This document shows, piece by piece, positions 50,382-60,250 of a DNA stretch of 64,000 bases. The stretch's first letter is position 1. Each line of letters opens with the position of its first letter. The DNA is taken from the NCBI RefSeq assembly GCF_001761485.1, contig NC_090775.1, positions 930,001 to 994,000 on the forward strand. The letters are read 5' to 3'. Below the pieces are notes generated by a model that did no database searches, was not told the origin of the DNA, and saw only the letters and a list, made by a program, of their open reading frames with translations. Origin of the DNA: Yarrowia lipolytica (Eukaryota > Ascomycota > Dipodascomycetes > Dipodascales). The translations under genes and the position numbers were made by a program.

Positions 50382-51416
50382 ATGGACAACCCAGCGTGAG
50401 TATAACGAGAAAAGCGGGATTTGGGGAGGATGATCAAACGAGACGGACCAAATGATGGCTGGAATACGTGATGGATGATGCGATTGTGAAGTGATTTGTG
50501 GAACCCAAGAATGAACGGTGTGCGACAAGCAGACACTGTTATTGTTTGGACCCGAACGGAGAGTTGTGACAGCGTTAAGTGAAGGGATTGACTTTTTGAG
50601 AAGCTGTGAATGCCTTAATCAACTTCTTTACTAGGTTAATAGTCTCATGTAACAGTCAGATGAAAGCATGACTGCCCAAGACGCACGCCCGCAATCACTC
50701 CTACCACTCCGAACGACATCCCTAACATGGCACTTCGCGAACGGCACTGTGAGCACGGTATCTTGGTTGTAACGTTCACTGCGGATTGTCTCACGATTCA
50801 TGACACACGAGCATGAAACAATAAGCAAGATGAATGGTACAAACATCAGCAAACAGCAGGATGCTTGACTGGCGGTCACACAGACATATATGGGGGACAG
50901 TTATACCACCGTCTCCCTAGTTTCGCCATTGTTCAACATGCCTAATCTTGGCTCTATTCATCATCCTTGATTGTGCCTGACGTCCGATACAGACAGACCA
51001 GACATATCCTCAGGCGCACAATGCATCTTCTACTGTTGTCTACCAGACCTGCGATCCTCACACCCGTCTTATACTAACCCAGTGAACTCCTAAACAAGGA
51101 CAAGTCCACTCTCACCGACGTGGAGCTCCAAAAGCTCGAGGAGTACGAGTTCTCACATGGCCCCCTGTCGCTGCTGCAGCGGGCAGTACAGAACCACACA
51201 CAGGTGCTGATATCGTGCCGAAACAACAAAAAGCTGCTGGCCCGAGTCAAGGCGTTTGACCGGCACTCCAACATGGTGCTGGAGAACGTGAAGGAGATGT
51301 GGACGGAAAAAACGAAAACCGCCAGCGGCAAGCCCGGCAAGACCGTCACCAAGGATCGGTTCATCAGCAAAATGTTTCTGCGAGGCGACACCGTCATTCT
51401 CGTCGTTTCTGCATGA
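50382..51416 (+). CDS. SMD2: Core snRNP protein SmD2 (two exons)
   Basis: Component of the seven-member Sm ring on U1, U2, U4 and U5 snRNAs. Exon 1 is 14 nt (50382-50395, MDNPA); a 687-bp intron runs from GTGAGT to TACTAACCCAG, and exon 2 is 51083-51416, giving 115 residues. The Sm fold is clear: [48 protein letters not shown] (Sm1), and [19 protein letters not shown] (Sm2, with the RGD-type loop). The extended loop between Sm motifs ([15 protein letters not shown]) and the N-terminal helix [10 protein letters not shown] are specific to SmD2. Length matches the family (about 110-118). Confidence 0.96.
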
Positions 51417-51668
51417 AAGGGAGGTTGTATAGTAATTATTTATGCATTTGAAGGAGGGGGTACTTGTAGATGTGGCTGTAAAATGGACATCCACCACCGC
51501 TGTATTAGCATCGCGCATTGAATAAAATAAATAGGCAGTAGGCATATATACGTTAGTCCCGTAACCATTTTAAGCGGCTCTGGTTGGTCTACTACTTGGT
51601 CAATGAGACTCTTGATAGTGGTGGTAATAGGGAAGGGTTGCCGTCAATTGCACTCTTCATCGCACTCC

Positions 51669-53309
51669 TCAGAAGTGTTTTGCATCGCCCGGATAACACC
51701 TCTTCATTACCTCGGTCATCTCAAAGCGATACTCCTCCTTATTCCATCCCCTGAACATGAGACACAGTCCATGGAGATGCGAGAATGTGTCCATGATGTC
51801 CAACCCTGAAGTCTCGTCCACAACCACCAGATTGGACTCTGCAAACACCCTCTTTTCCCCAACTCCATCGACCACCACCTGGTAGTATGCCTCTGACTCC
51901 TCCATGCCCACGTCGATCTCTCGGTTGGGAATCTGAGCTGTTTCTTCATAAGCTGTTTCGGAATTCACAAACCACGAAACGACAATGCCATAGAGATCCA
52001 GACGAGTATGATGCACCACCTGACCGACATAGAGATTGACATGCTTACTGTGTGAGTCTCGAGACTTGACCGTTCGTAGAACTGGATCCAACTGTTCCAG
52101 AAGCGTCACCTCTGTGCTGTCGGTTGCAAACACTCGGTTAATGTCCTTCAACATGACCAGCACGTCCAGAGGGTAATATTTACGCAGAAACACTTGGAGC
52201 TGTGTCTTGCGGGTGCTGTCCATGTGCTGTGGCATAAAAGCTGCCATCAGAGTGTACATCAGGTAGTAACACTCAGTCGGAGAAGGCACTCCTCTTCTCA
52301 CGTTCACCTCCAAACTCGCCTGCAGGTTCATCATACTTCGTACCAGGGTGTCTCGCAGCGTGGGGGCTCCTACATCTTCATTTTCCGGTACTAGGGCCAG
52401 AACTTCGCTGTGTGTCAAGATTCGGTTTCGTCTGTACACATCAACCACAAAGAACCGAGACCCCGTGCCCTTGTCGTTCACTCGCACCAAAACTTCTGCT
52501 GGAAATAACAAAGGGTGCGCTTCAAGTCCATAATCGGAACAATACTTGCAGAAGATGATAGCTCGAGTTAATGGAATACCATAGACATGGTCTTTATGCA
52601 AAATGTCGTGGATGTAGTGGTTTGAGAGACTTCGGAAGTCCGCCGTGAAGGTGTTTCGAGGAGGAACGCCACACAGATCGGCATTAGCTGCCAGTAGCTG
52701 TTCCAGCAAAACCCGTGTGGGTTCCTGATCTGAAGTTGTGATACCCTGGAGGTCGGGAAAGTCGACACGGTCGCAGTTTTCCGCCAAATTATGACCCAGA
52801 TACGAGTCGGTGAAACAGTGGAACATGGCAAAGACGTGGGTCACATCGCTACCTTTCATCAACTGCTTGCTATTCACACTGGTCAAACGGGTGATGCCAG
52901 CGCAATGTTTCATGGAGTGCAGCAGCTGCATAGCAGTCCACCGAGCACAGATGTTGTCGTGGGTCTGTGCCACCTGCGTCAGCGGGTAAACACACATTTT
53001 TCCGAGGTTGAAGGCCATCTTGAACAGGTTCATCCACTCGGACGCTGACGAGTCCGGGATTCGTTCCAGAACGTTGAGAATCACAGACTCCGTATTCAGG
53101 CGGCGCAGCATTTCGTCTCTGTACTCGCCCGTGGCTTCAGGGCGGTTTTCAGCCTTGTATCGTTTGTTTAGATGGGGTTTCCATAATGTTTCGTCGCATG
53201 CAACTTGTCGGAGTCGCTGGCATGTGTTGTAGACGGCCAGAAGGTCTGAAAGGTGGTCGAGGTGGTGCAGAATCGTCAGCGCCAGCTCGTACGGTATGGC
53301 TTGCAACAT
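51669..53309 (-). CDS. FBXO21-like F-box protein with transglutaminase-like and YccV domains
   Basis: 546 residues from ATG 53309 (open further only to a GTG). The N-terminus is an F-box (IPYELALTILHHLDHLSDLLAVYNTCQRLRQVACDETLWK, about 5-45). The middle matches the SirB1/transglutaminase-like region of human FBXO21 (residues about 150-350, with GITTSDQEPTRVLLEQLLAA, GIPLTRAIIFCKYC and HPLLFPAEVLVRVND). Near residue 425 begins a YccV/HspQ-like beta domain (YVGQVVHHTRLDLYGIVVSW, ending NLVVVDE). Together this is the FBXO21 architecture, a substrate receptor for SCF ubiquitin ligases. The substrate is unknown. The wide DNA region is open without introns. Confidence 0.85.
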   Translation of the reverse strand: MLQAIPYELALTILHHLDHLSDLLAVYNTCQRLRQVACDETLWKPHLNKRYKAENRPEATGEYRDEMLRRLNTESVILNVLERIPDSSASEWMNLFKMAFNLGKMCVYPLTQVAQTHDNICARWTAMQLLHSMKHCAGITRLTSVNSKQLMKGSDVTHVFAMFHCFTDSYLGHNLAENCDRVDFPDLQGITTSDQEPTRVLLEQLLAANADLCGVPPRNTFTADFRSLSNHYIHDILHKDHVYGIPLTRAIIFCKYCSDYGLEAHPLLFPAEVLVRVNDKGTGSRFFVVDVYRRNRILTHSEVLALVPENEDVGAPTLRDTLVRSMMNLQASLEVNVRRGVPSPTECYYLMYTLMAAFMPQHMDSTRKTQLQVFLRKYYPLDVLVMLKDINRVFATDSTEVTLLEQLDPVLRTVKSRDSHSKHVNLYVGQVVHHTRLDLYGIVVSWFVNSETAYEETAQIPNREIDVGMEESEAYYQVVVDGVGEKRVFAESNLVVVDETSGLDIMDTFSHLHGLCLMFRGWNKEEYRFEMTEVMKRCYPGDAKHF

Positions 53310-54208
53310 TTCGGGGCAGTGGCAAGAAGGTGACAGTGTAGTGTGTTTCTGAATGGTGATCAGTTGAGTGAGCACCGCTTAGAATATGCATGCAGTAGGA
53401 ACCTTGATTTCTGATGAGATAAAAGAGGGGGGTTGGAAGGGGTGATAGCGACCGAATGAAGGTATTTTTGGCGGAAAAAGGAGATCATCCAACTTCCAGC
53501 TATTGATTCCATATTTCACCTTTTTCAAATGTTCAGTATTGCTGTTCTGGTACCATCCTAGACTCCCTAAATCAACCTTCTAATTAAATATTGCTGGGAT
53601 AACAAAGAGAGACAGGGTCTCGCTCGTAAGATGGTCTTATTATCATGATATCTCGGGGGAAATGGACAGGTGGTGATTTAAGCGGCCTTTTTAGATGATT
53701 ATTGAATTTAGTCGACCCCTAAAAGTTGAGCAATTGTCACTATCACATCTGACTGGGGTCTCTCCTAGTGGACCCACACTATGTAGCGATGGCATCAGTT
53801 TATTACTCTCACTCTCAGTCAAACACGACCCATACAAGTCGCTCCCACTCACTCTTTAAGAGCACGTACCAAAAGACTATGTGCTGGTGGTGGAGCTACT
53901 CGCCCAAGTACAAGTACTTGTATTGCAGAGCTCATTCGAGACTAACAATCTCAATGTTGGTACAAGTACTTCTACCGATACCATTAGGACTGCTTAGTTC
54001 TTGTAGCTACACCTACCAACACCATTCGAACCCGATCCACCCAGATCAGCTTACTAATACAGCTCGCCCACAGGTTGTACAATCAATCAAATCTATCACT
54101 TATATATGCAGCTGATTCACAAGTTGCAATTGGCAAGGGGAGGTGACATTGCGCATATCGCTCGCATCACGCGATCGCTTCCTTGTCGCTCAGAGCTGTC
54201 CGGTTGGT
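53310..54208. other. Intergenic spacer between the FBXO21-like and YjbQ genes
   Basis: 899 bp. It has TACAAGTA at 53909-53916 overlapping TACTTGTA (53915-53922) and TACAAGTACT near 53959. Frames look random. Confidence 0.45.
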
Positions 54209-54637
54209 TCAGCTACGCTCCTCACCCTGAAGAGTCACAACAACCTTTCGGGTATGCCGCATCTTTCGGAACTCGAGGTACCAGATTCCCTGCCAGGTTC
54301 CGGTGGCCAGATATCCGTCCTTGATGGGGACATTGATGGACACGCCGACCAGAGAAGATCGAATGTGAGCAGGCATGTCATCGGGGCCCTCGCAACTGTG
54401 TCGGTAGACATCGGACTCAGGAGCAATTCGGGCCAGAGCATCGGTCATATCTGCTCGCACGTCTGTGTCCCAGTTCTCGTTGAGAGTCAGAGCAGCCGAG
54501 GTGTGTTGCATGAAGAAGTTGGCCATGCCGACCTTGTAGTTCTTGATCTCCGGCACCTGGCTGACAATCTCGTCGGTCACCAGGTACGATCCCTTGGTCT
54601 TGGGGGGCAGAGTGATTGTCTTTTGTGTCCAGGTCAT
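54209..54637 (-). CDS. YjbQ/UPF0047 family protein (possible thiamine-phosphate synthase activity)
   Basis: 142 residues from ATG 54637 (an in-frame ATG at 54691 adds 18 residues of Ser/Leu/Thr-rich leader-like sequence). The family forms a trimer; bacterial members such as YjbQ have weak thiamine-phosphate synthase activity, and the true role is unclear. Signatures: FFMQHTSAALTLNEN (His45), the DVRADMTDALARIAPE helix, DDMPAHIRSSLVGVSINVPI and the closing ATGTWQGIWYLEFRKMRHTRKV. All are intact. The length is typical (about 140). No targeting signal is visible, so it is probably cytosolic. Confidence 0.88.
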   Translation of the reverse strand: MTWTQKTITLPPKTKGSYLVTDEIVSQVPEIKNYKVGMANFFMQHTSAALTLNENWDTDVRADMTDALARIAPESDVYRHSCEGPDDMPAHIRSSLVGVSINVPIKDGYLATGTWQGIWYLEFRKMRHTRKVVVTLQGEERS

Positions 54638-55687
54638 TGTGTGTGTTTGTGTGTAGAGAAGAGGTGCGGAGGATGACAGAGATTCCAACAAGTTCGATAC
54701 TCGAGCAATGCAAGATAGAGTGTACTTGTGGGAGGTTGCGTGACGTCATATAATTCGGAGCAATGCGGAATCAAAGTCATGGTGATCGATGTCGTAGTCA
54801 TGAGTGGACATGTAGATGTCAAGTGTCTCTTCTACAAGTGTCTGGTTCCCGTTCGATTTTTTTGGTCATTTTTCGCGATTTTCCCCCAAGTTTTTCCCAT
54901 TATTAATCCATGAAAAATCCAAAATTAGCTCAGGGTATTCACTCAATCAGGGCAATTCAGATGTAAGCAAGTTCGATTCCGTTTTCAGACAAAGATTCAG
55001 AGGAAAGTGCGAAGGGTCCGAGGAAAAGATCAAAGCGGGGTCGTCGAAACCGGCACAAAATTCTTTGAGTTGGTTTTCCGTCGCCAACCGAGGTATGTTA
55101 ACGGTTAACTGTTTTTTTGTCTTTTTGTTTTGTTTTTTCGATACTTCGAACATTCAACTAAATAGGAAGCATAGTTGGGAGTTACTTGAGTGGAGACTAA
55201 TCGGTCTTCTCCGATGAATATTGCGAAGAGCTCTGAAAAAGAGTTATAAACAGATGATATCGAGCTGAAAAGTTATCTGTTGTTCGCTGTAATGGTACTA
55301 GACCGACTCTGCTCCTCTATGTCTTCTCGCATCTCTTTTTTTGCAATCTGTTGGCTTCCCTGCTCCAGCGTGCTTGGTGTCCAGTTCGTATGTTGTACAT
55401 ACTGTACCAAAATCTCTACTTGTACTCGTGCTGTCAACTACAATAACACATGACATTAACCACGCGGTTACACGACAACTACTATACAAGTACCCGCCGA
55501 CTCGAATATAAATACCTTGTCATCTCCCTTAATTAATTCCGCCCTCACGAACTCACGCTCCCAACGGCCCGATCGGCTATCTCCGTCGCGCATGTCAACT
55601 GCATTCTGATACCGTCGTGAACTTGATCTGACAATACAACAGAATCTCTCTTCACACCGACACAAACATCACCACGGATTCTGCAAA
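54638..55687. other. Intergenic spacer between YjbQ and DAL3
   Basis: 1,050 bp with divergent promoters. The DAL3 side has TATAAATACC at 55507-55516 and a CT/CA-rich leader. A minus-strand GATA-type cluster could suit nitrogen control but I did not establish one. A tRNA-like A/B-box pair near 54925-54980 was rejected. No gene is seen. Confidence 0.45.
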
Positions 55688-56302
55688 ATGCCCCTCGCAA
55701 CAATTCAAGTAGGCACCAGATCGGTCTTCGTGAAACCGCTCACCATCGACAACTTTGCTCCTTTCGGCGGAGTCATGTCTCTGGAGCACCAACAACGACC
55801 GGAAGATGTGGGTGCCAACTACGGAACAGCCACAAAGATCAAGGACGTGTCTCCTGTAACCAACAACTTTGCATACGCCCCGTCCAAACAGCCCGCAAGG
55901 TCCATTTGGTATGGCTTCAGATGCTCGCCTCCCAACCACCTCACTTCTACAAAAAACTCGCAGTCCACTTACACTTGCAAGGTGTTGGAGCGACACCCGT
56001 TCTCCACACAGACGTTTGTTCCCATGGGCCGTAACAAGGACGATCAGGCTTATCTGGTGATTGTGGCAAAGACTGGAACTGATGGACTTCCAGATGTCAA
56101 CACTCTGGAGGCGTTTGAAGCACGGGGAGACCAGGCAGTTACCTATGGAGTCGCCACCTGGCATGCACCCATGGTGGTGCTGCATAAGCCGATTGATTTC
56201 GGAGTGTTTATTCACGAAAACAGCGTGCCAGAAGAGAACTGCCAGGAGGTTTACTTTGAGCCTGGTGTCAATGTGGAATATCGGGAGAAGGCGAAGTTGT
56301 AA
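55688..56302 (+). CDS. DAL3: Ureidoglycolate lyase (allantoin degradation)
   Basis: Cleaves ureidoglycolate to glyoxylate and urea, the last step of allantoin use as a nitrogen source. 204 residues from ATG 55688, close to S. cerevisiae Dal3 (195). Family features: the N-terminal KPLTIDNFAPFGGVM, SIWYGFRC and the cupin-type core CKVLERHPFSTQTFVPMGR with the ERHP motif, AYLVIVAKTG, FEARGDQAVTYGVATWHAPM (catalytic-site GVATWHAPM) and the C-terminal EEVYFEP-like NCQEVYFEP. In S. cerevisiae these genes are induced by allophanate and repressed by good nitrogen sources; here the other DAL genes are not in the window. It is cytosolic by the lack of a signal. Confidence 0.95.
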   Translation: MPLATIQVGTRSVFVKPLTIDNFAPFGGVMSLEHQQRPEDVGANYGTATKIKDVSPVTNNFAYAPSKQPARSIWYGFRCSPPNHLTSTKNSQSTYTCKVLERHPFSTQTFVPMGRNKDDQAYLVIVAKTGTDGLPDVNTLEAFEARGDQAVTYGVATWHAPMVVLHKPIDFGVFIHENSVPEENCQEVYFEPGVNVEYREKAKL

Positions 56303-57434
56303 ACAGCTTCGGCGACACGAGTGGTTTCATTATGAGCCAGGTCTTGCAATGCACTGTGGAGAACAACTTCTGACATACTCAATCAAAGAGCATTCTTCAG
56401 CTAGCACAATTTTGTCTGTCTTCCTAGGAAAGAACTGCTCGTTCATGTTATGCATTCAATAAAGACCAAACGACTATCATAAACGTTGGAGTGCGTTACG
56501 TGGTGATGGTGAATCTCTACGAGCACGATACTCTCTGGCCGCTGTGCTCCGGAAAGAGCTTCTCCAAGGTCTACAGTACATACTGCAGGCTTTGATGTTA
56601 AGACATACTCAGTATAGGCTACGCAGACTCCATTCTCAAATGGTGGTCGTAAGCCGTGAAAAGGTGTAATACTCGTATTCGTTGCAATAGATATCCCCGT
56701 TCCATCTACCTGTGCCCCTTGGATCTTATGGGTACAAGGAGAATCTGAAAAAATGGTGATATGATTCGTTCAAATAATGATTCGTTCTCAATAACGATTC
56801 GTTCTCGATAATGATTCGTTATCTAACAAATGACTTATAATTTAATCCCTCAAACAGTCTCTTCAGGGTGTTTTAACACTTGCTTCAGATCATCTCTTCA
56901 ATATACGACTCCAGAAAAGACCGTTTTGAGTTGTGATATGCTGCAAGGGGTGCATTATCGGAGATGGAAAGGACTACAAGTAGGGGATGGTGGAAGTGAC
57001 TGAAAGTTTGGATGCAGGAGTATGGACAACAGGATCGAGGGAGGGGTTTGTTCGGATTTTCCTGATCGGAACTTGCATAAGGCACCACTTAGTCATCGTC
57101 CAATGTCAAGCAATTTTTAACAGAGCACAGAGCATTCAAAAAGTACACTTCGAGTAGTGACGAGTAGTACCAACCAAGCAACCGTATGTACTTGAAGGCG
57201 GAGTGGTATCAGAATATCTTATGAGTTTGTCTCGCTGCTCTAATCCGTTCCCAGTCTTCTACGGTACGAATAAGTACATACTGCACTAATACCTATCTCC
57301 TACAAGTAGTCCTGTCCTTCAGTTTGTTTATGTAGAAGATTATGATGCACACGAACGAGTAGTGTAGCTATTTTCGGCTGAAATTCACTGGAAATTGGTA
57401 AAAAGTGTCTAACAAGCTGACATTCAACCACTCT

Positions 57435-57511
57435 CGTCCTGGAGTTACAGTAATACAGCCCCTACTGGCCATGATCATCAAGACCAGAAGGGGTTGTATA
57501 ACTCCAGGACG
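57435..57511. repeat. Foldback (inverted-repeat) element, about 77 bp
   Basis: The left arm, 57435-57468, opens CGTCCTGGAGTTA; the right arm, 57484-57511, closes with TAACTCCAGGACG, an exact 13-bp complement. Inside, ACAGCCCCTACTGG faces CCAGAAGGGGTTGT with two or three mismatches, after a 6-nt bulge on the left arm. The loop is about 15 nt and contains TGATCA. It could be a MITE-like remnant, a strong hairpin in a transcript, or a fragment of a larger element. No target-site duplication was identified. Confidence 0.8.
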
Positions 57512-58340
57512 AAATCCAAACCAGGAATAGATCAATTACTCTCCCAAATTACCAGATCGTATTTGAAATCCGTATTTGAAATACTATTTTCTGCCACAAA
57601 AATACACTTGCACCACATTTGCTATTTTTTTCTATTTTTATTTTTATTTTTTTATTTTTCAGTTTTTCAATGTTTTCAGCAAATTAAGGTTTGAGATGAG
57701 GCTCAGCCTTACTGTCAGCCGTGCATGTTTAATTTCTAGACAAAGGAACGTGTGGTCACATGACGTTTTTCAAATGCCGAACCACGCGGTCTCCAACGAT
57801 CCTTGTGGTCAAAATACTGCGGTTTTCAGGCGACAAAAAGAAAATTGAAACTTGCACCGACACTAGTGACACAGAACCAGTGGCCCCATGTCTGAAATAC
57901 GCTGGCTCGTCCCGGGGATCGTTTCAAAAGGACGTGTTTCTGTGTTTCTGAGGGTTGCTAATCCGGGGTAAATAGTCTCCCTTTTAGATTCCCCTTTAGA
58001 TTCCCTCTTTGCTCCGTATCACAAGACACAACATGGGCTGACAGCACCCAAAAGAGGTTCAGCAAACACACGATAATTACGAGTGTCGTGGTTGTGGACC
58101 CATTGTTTTGTGTCGGACGAGACGTTTGTGGTGGTCTTGATGGAGTTTGTGGTGGTTATCATCTCCCAGATTTTTTGCGTCGTCATCTCTCTGGGGTTTC
58201 TCCGTTATGTTCTTGCTCAGTCTTCCTTGATACACCAGTTGGTGTCTTAGGTCTCTTTACCACGCCTTTGCCACTGGATATCATGCATCCGGACAGTTGG
58301 CAAACCTCATGTGATGGTCGCGTATTATCACGTCTGCAAA

Positions 58341-58351
58341 GATATATAAAG
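58341..58351 (+). promoter_or_regulatory. TATA element of zinc-finger microprotein 5
   Basis: GATATATAAAG about 40-50 bp before the ATG at 58392, followed by a C-rich run. Typical of an expressed short gene. Confidence 0.5.
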
Positions 58352-58391
58352 ACATGGGTCCCCTCCCCCCTCTATCTTTCCGTAACACACG

Positions 58392-58649
58392 ATGCGAAAT
58401 ACCAACACTACCAACATGAACCACGACCCACCGGTGAGACGCTCCGGAACATGCACCCTGTGTATGGACAAGGTGTACATTGACGAGCTGTACACTCATC
58501 GCAAGATCTGTAAACCTGACGATACGGAAATGATTCTGGCCGATAAGCAGTCTGAAGAAAACCTCGCAAGGCAGTACTACCTGCATCCCACCTATTCACA
58601 ACAGCAAAGATGGTGGGGAAGTTTCGTGCCCCATTTGTGGTGTCAGTAA
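58392..58649 (+). CDS. Zinc-finger microprotein 5 (85 aa), outlying member
   Basis: 85 residues from ATG 58392; a second ATG eight codons on is an alternative start. The finger is CTLCMDKVYIDELYTHRKIC (first Cys at residue 21), C-x2-C-x11-H-x3-C, one residue shorter than in the cluster and equal to the Rad18-type UBZ spacing. The N-terminus is Asn/Thr-rich. The tail carries acidic DDTEM and EENLARQYYLHP segments and ends in a Trp-rich stretch (RWWGSFVPHLWCQ). The promoter looks real: GATATATAAAG 40-50 bp before the ATG, then a C-rich TCCCCTCCCCCCTCTATC leader. Family link to the 33.7-36.6 kb genes is by motif only. Function unknown. Confidence 0.62.
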   Translation: MRNTNTTNMNHDPPVRRSGTCTLCMDKVYIDELYTHRKICKPDDTEMILADKQSEENLARQYYLHPTYSQQQRWWGSFVPHLWCQ

Positions 58650-59692
58650 CCTGGCAGCACTAGCTGAGAAGCTGCTGTGAGATGTGAGCTAATCATACAT
58701 GCTGACCTCCTTGTCCTCAAGATTTAACATAGCTCACACCTGGAACCTCCGCTACATACACTGTCGTGAATTCCAGATACTAATTACGAATACGAGTACG
58801 AATACGAGTACGAGTAGCTACCGAACAAGTATGCCCGTGTTCAATCACTCATGAGAAATGAAAACGAGAAAAATATAATGAAAAATACGATAATATTATT
58901 GATGAATACAAAATCAGTTGTATATACCCCAAGTACAGTAGCAACCATTGGTTTAGGACCTTCATATACCAGTACATACATCTACAGACAAAGACAGCGA
59001 CCATAGATATGGTAAGAGCACTTGTATTGTCATGTGGGGGAACGGTATAGTTGTCCTAATCAATCTGAGATTCATTATGAACAGATTTCTAGTATTTATC
59101 CTCCTTTTTCTATGTATAATTGTTAGAAATATTCTATGCAGAAGTTGTCCGAAATGTACTATCGATAACCATCATGTGCATGTACAAGTACACTGTACAA
59201 GATGTATCATACGAGAATGTACTGTACCGATACTTGTAGTCATTATAGATATCCCACTCGAGGTTTTTGTTTATGTCGTGTAAAGGTCTCATTATCGCTT
59301 GGATCAGTCCGATACCAGATCATCTCTCACTCCTGGTCTTCGTTAGTTAGCTTCACTGTACTTGGACTCTAGTTGAATACCTCGTCTATCAACATTACAA
59401 CAAGTCACTCAAATCAGCTCCAGTAAACTCAAATATTTCCAAGAAAATTGTATGCCCATTTTTCCCTTTCATTTTACACCCCTTTTTACAACTTCTACTC
59501 CTCTGGCACCGGTATTCCAACATTTCCCACAAGACACCACCGAGAATCGAACTCACCACCCTCTCACATTTCACCCCCCAAGCAGTCGTCCCTTCTCAGG
59601 TCCCAAACCTTATCCACTTACCCTACATGAAATTTTCACACAAGCACAGATACACACTCACGTTGCAGAGTTCCACAAACAGCACACCCACC
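58650..59692. other. Intergenic spacer before the mL57 gene
   Basis: 1,043 bp. The hexamer repeat TACGAG/TACGAA lies at 58785-58816, and TACAAGTA at 59183-59190. An AT-rich 83-codon plus frame (59032-59283) looks like chance. A long C-rich leader precedes the mL57 start. Confidence 0.45.
58785..58816. repeat. Hexamer repeat TACGAG/TACGAA
   Basis: About five successive hexamers, alternating TACGAA and TACGAG, ending TACGAGTAG. Short microsatellite. Confidence 0.85.
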
Positions 59693-60250
59693 ATGTTTGG
59701 CCGTCTTTTCACCCGGCAATTGTCGTACCAGCAGCGCCGAATCCCCCGCTCGGCGATTCTGCAGGGTCCCGTGACTCTGGACGTTTTGGCCAAGGACTCG
59801 ACCCGTCCTTATGGTCTGTCCGAATCCAAAAAGGAGATTGATGCTCTGAAATCGTCCCTGTCGGACTCCGTCAGCGGCCTGGAGGACTCTCTGCTGCTCC
59901 AGGTGCTCACACACAAGTCCTTTGCTGGCGGACTGCCCTCTCACAACGAAAAACTGGCGTTTGTGGGCCGAAAGTTTTTCCCAGTCTCGGTTCTCTCTCA
60001 CAACCTGTCCAAGGAGGCCTCAAGCGACCCCGTCAAGGCTCTGGAGTCGCTCAACTTTGATCTGTCTGGGTTTGCCGCAAAAAACGGCCTCGAAAAACTC
60101 GTCTACTGGAACACCAAGGGAGTCACGAACGCCACTCCTTCATCAAAGATCACCAGCGGATCCGTCTACGCCCTGGTGGGCGCTATTCTCCTCAAGAAGG
60201 GCGAGAAGGCCGCCCATGAGTTCGCCCAGAAGGTGGTCCAGCAGAATTAA
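59693..60250 (+). CDS. MRPL15: Mitochondrial large-subunit ribosomal protein mL57 (Mrpl15 type, RNase III-like)
   Basis: Structural protein of the mitoribosome large subunit that in yeast pairs with mL44; both have an RNase III fold without activity. I start at ATG 59693 (185 residues) because CACCACC-ATG is a better context and gives a clean presequence, MFGRLFTRQLSYQQRRIPRS; an in-frame ATG at 59627 would add 22 residues. The body reads GLEDSLLLQVLTHKSFAGG, then NEKLAFVGRKFFPV, where active RNase III has NERLEFLGD; the acidic catalytic residues are replaced, fitting a structural role. The end is GSVYALVGAILLKKGEKAAHEFA. It is shorter than S. cerevisiae Mrpl15 (253). Another RNase III-like mitoribosomal protein is the main alternative. 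Confidence 0.82.
   Translation: MFGRLFTRQLSYQQRRIPRSAILQGPVTLDVLAKDSTRPYGLSESKKEIDALKSSLSDSVSGLEDSLLLQVLTHKSFAGGLPSHNEKLAFVGRKFFPVSVLSHNLSKEASSDPVKALESLNFDLSGFAAKNGLEKLVYWNTKGVTNATPSSKITSGSVYALVGAILLKKGEKAAHEFAQKVVQQN

Larger units (their letters stand above)
56303..58391. other. Long intergenic region with a foldback element
   Basis: About 2.1 kb. Repeated AATGATTCGTT words occur at 56771-56820. A 77-bp foldback lies at 57435-57511. At 57612-57660 there is a T-rich tract. The right end holds the promoter of the next small gene (GATATATAAAG at 58341-58351 and a C-rich leader). No other gene was recognised. Confidence 0.45.

Noticed and set aside
54925-54985. tRNA-like pattern: TTAGCTCAGG followed by AAGTTCGATTCCG
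   Set aside because: The T-stem and acceptor stem do not pair, so it is not a tRNA gene; at most a chance box A/box B pair.
54816-55217. 133-codon plus frame between YjbQ and DAL3
   Set aside because: Phe/Ser-rich reading of AT-rich DNA, and no domain.
59032-59283. 83-codon frame with CPKC and CTRC
   Set aside because: AT-rich DNA full of GTAC words, no leader or TATA element, and the Cys pairs lack the family spacing.
59530-59560. Reverse-strand box B-like sequence GAGTTCGATTCTC
   Set aside because: No box A at the right distance and no cloverleaf.
59627-59692. 22-residue N-terminal extension of mL57
   Set aside because: Poorer start context, and the chosen Met gives a standard presequence. 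The longer form is not excluded.
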